Of a DNA stretch of 64,000 nt, positions 63,739 through 64,000 are shown in pieces (positions within the stretch are counted from its first letter, which is position 1; every line of letters starts with the position of its first letter). The translations under genes were made by a program, and so were the position numbers. The stretch is from Azophilus sp963663395 (GTDB taxonomy: Bacteria > Pseudomonadota > Gammaproteobacteria > Pseudomonadales > Azotimanducaceae): positions 4,588,001 to 4,652,000 of the forward strand of contig OY760226.1 of NCBI GenBank assembly GCA_963663395.1. The letters are read 5' to 3'. The notes under the pieces were generated by a model. That model ran no database searches. It saw nothing but the letters and a program-made list of their open reading frames with translations, and had not been told where the DNA came from.

Positions 63739-64000
63739 CTACTCCCGGCAACCGAACCGGCGCTTGCGCTCTTCGAAAGCGCCCAGCGCGCGAACCAGTT
63801 CCTCCTCGTCGAAGTCCGGCCAGTACGTATCGGTGAAATGGAACTCGGTGTAGGCGAAGTCCCAGAGCAGGAAATTGCTGATGCGCTGATCGCCGCCGGT
63901 GCGGATGCACAGGTCCGGCGCCGGCGCCGGTGACAGCGACAGGAACGACTCGAAGACCTCCTCGTCGATCCGGTCCGCATCCAGTCTCCCTTCCTCGACG
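63739..64000 (-). CDS. uppS: undecaprenyl diphosphate synthase, 5' part outside window
   Basis: The C-terminal 86 residues of UppS, which makes the C55 lipid carrier for cell-wall and O-antigen synthesis. D-L-C-I-R-T-G-G-D-Q-R-I-S-N-F-L-L-W and F-T-D-T-Y-W-P-D-F are the family's conserved active-site and dimer-interface segments. The stop is TAG at 63739-63741. The frame stays open to the window edge. Confidence 0.95.
   Translation of the reverse strand, partial: VEEGRLDADRIDEEVFESFLSLSPAPAPDLCIRTGGDQRISNFLLWDFAYTEFHFTDTYWPDFDEEELVRALGAFEERKRRFGCRE

Noticed and set aside
1..64000. CRISPR arrays, tRNA or rRNA genes, intact insertion sequences
   Set aside because: Reading the window by eye gave no regularly spaced repeats, no convincing tRNA cloverleaf and no complete transposase; a dedicated scan could still find a tRNA I missed.

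Overview
The window comes from a high-G+C gammaproteobacterium, probably free-living or host-associated marine. Its right third (about 42.5-64 kb, all minus strand) is the conserved envelope/housekeeping block known from Pseudomonas: uppS-cdsA-rseP-bamA-skp-lpxD-fabZ-lpxA-lpxB-rnhB-dnaE-tilS-pyrG-kdsA-eno-ftsB-pcm-popT(DUF368)-nlpD. Most neighbours are joined by 1-4 nt stop/start overlaps. Against the Pseudomonas order, dxr, accA, ispD, ispF, truD, surE and rpoS are missing from their usual slots. All three MEP-pathway genes of the cluster are therefore absent here. Genus cannot be read from the sequence.

The left two thirds (1-41.1 kb) is accessory catabolic DNA. Bases 1-8.1 kb (plus strand) form one operon-like run: a TPR sulfotransferase, a BKACE (DUF849) enzyme of the dehydrocarnitine-cleaving type, an M81/MlrC-like protein, an L-carnitine-dehydrogenase-like enzyme, a Spinster-type MFS carrier, an exported M20 hydrolase and an isochorismatase-fold hydrolase. 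Bases 8.1-11.8 kb (minus) hold a sulfatase, a lipoprotein amidohydrolase and a metallo-beta-lactamase-fold hydrolase.

Bases 11.9-36 kb read as a degradation locus for a hydrophobic cyclic compound such as a steroid or terpenoid. It has two intact Rieske oxygenases plus a third that has lost three of the four Rieske cluster ligands, a 3-ketosteroid-dehydrogenase-like flavoprotein, an acyl-CoA synthetase, a Baeyer-Villiger monooxygenase, five SDRs, three SnoaL/NTF2-like proteins, a luciferase-like flavin monooxygenase, a second sulfotransferase with a DUF1214-like partner, an alpha/beta hydrolase and an adrenodoxin-type ferredoxin. A pair of paralogous ~110-residue proteins of unknown function sits beside the Rieske genes and beside the ferredoxin. 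A TonB-dependent receptor (36.5-39 kb) and a D-aminoacylase-type amidohydrolase (39.4-41.1 kb) complete the uptake-and-hydrolysis theme. No transcription factor other than BrnA was recognised in this half.

Between the two halves (41.2-42.5 kb) lies a BrnT/BrnA toxin-antitoxin pair, followed by a scar of an IS3-type transposase start and a frameshifted amidohydrolase fragment, at the spot where rpoS normally follows nlpD. A truncated cyclase-family gene lies at 36.0-36.3 kb. No tRNA, rRNA, CRISPR array or intact insertion sequence was seen.
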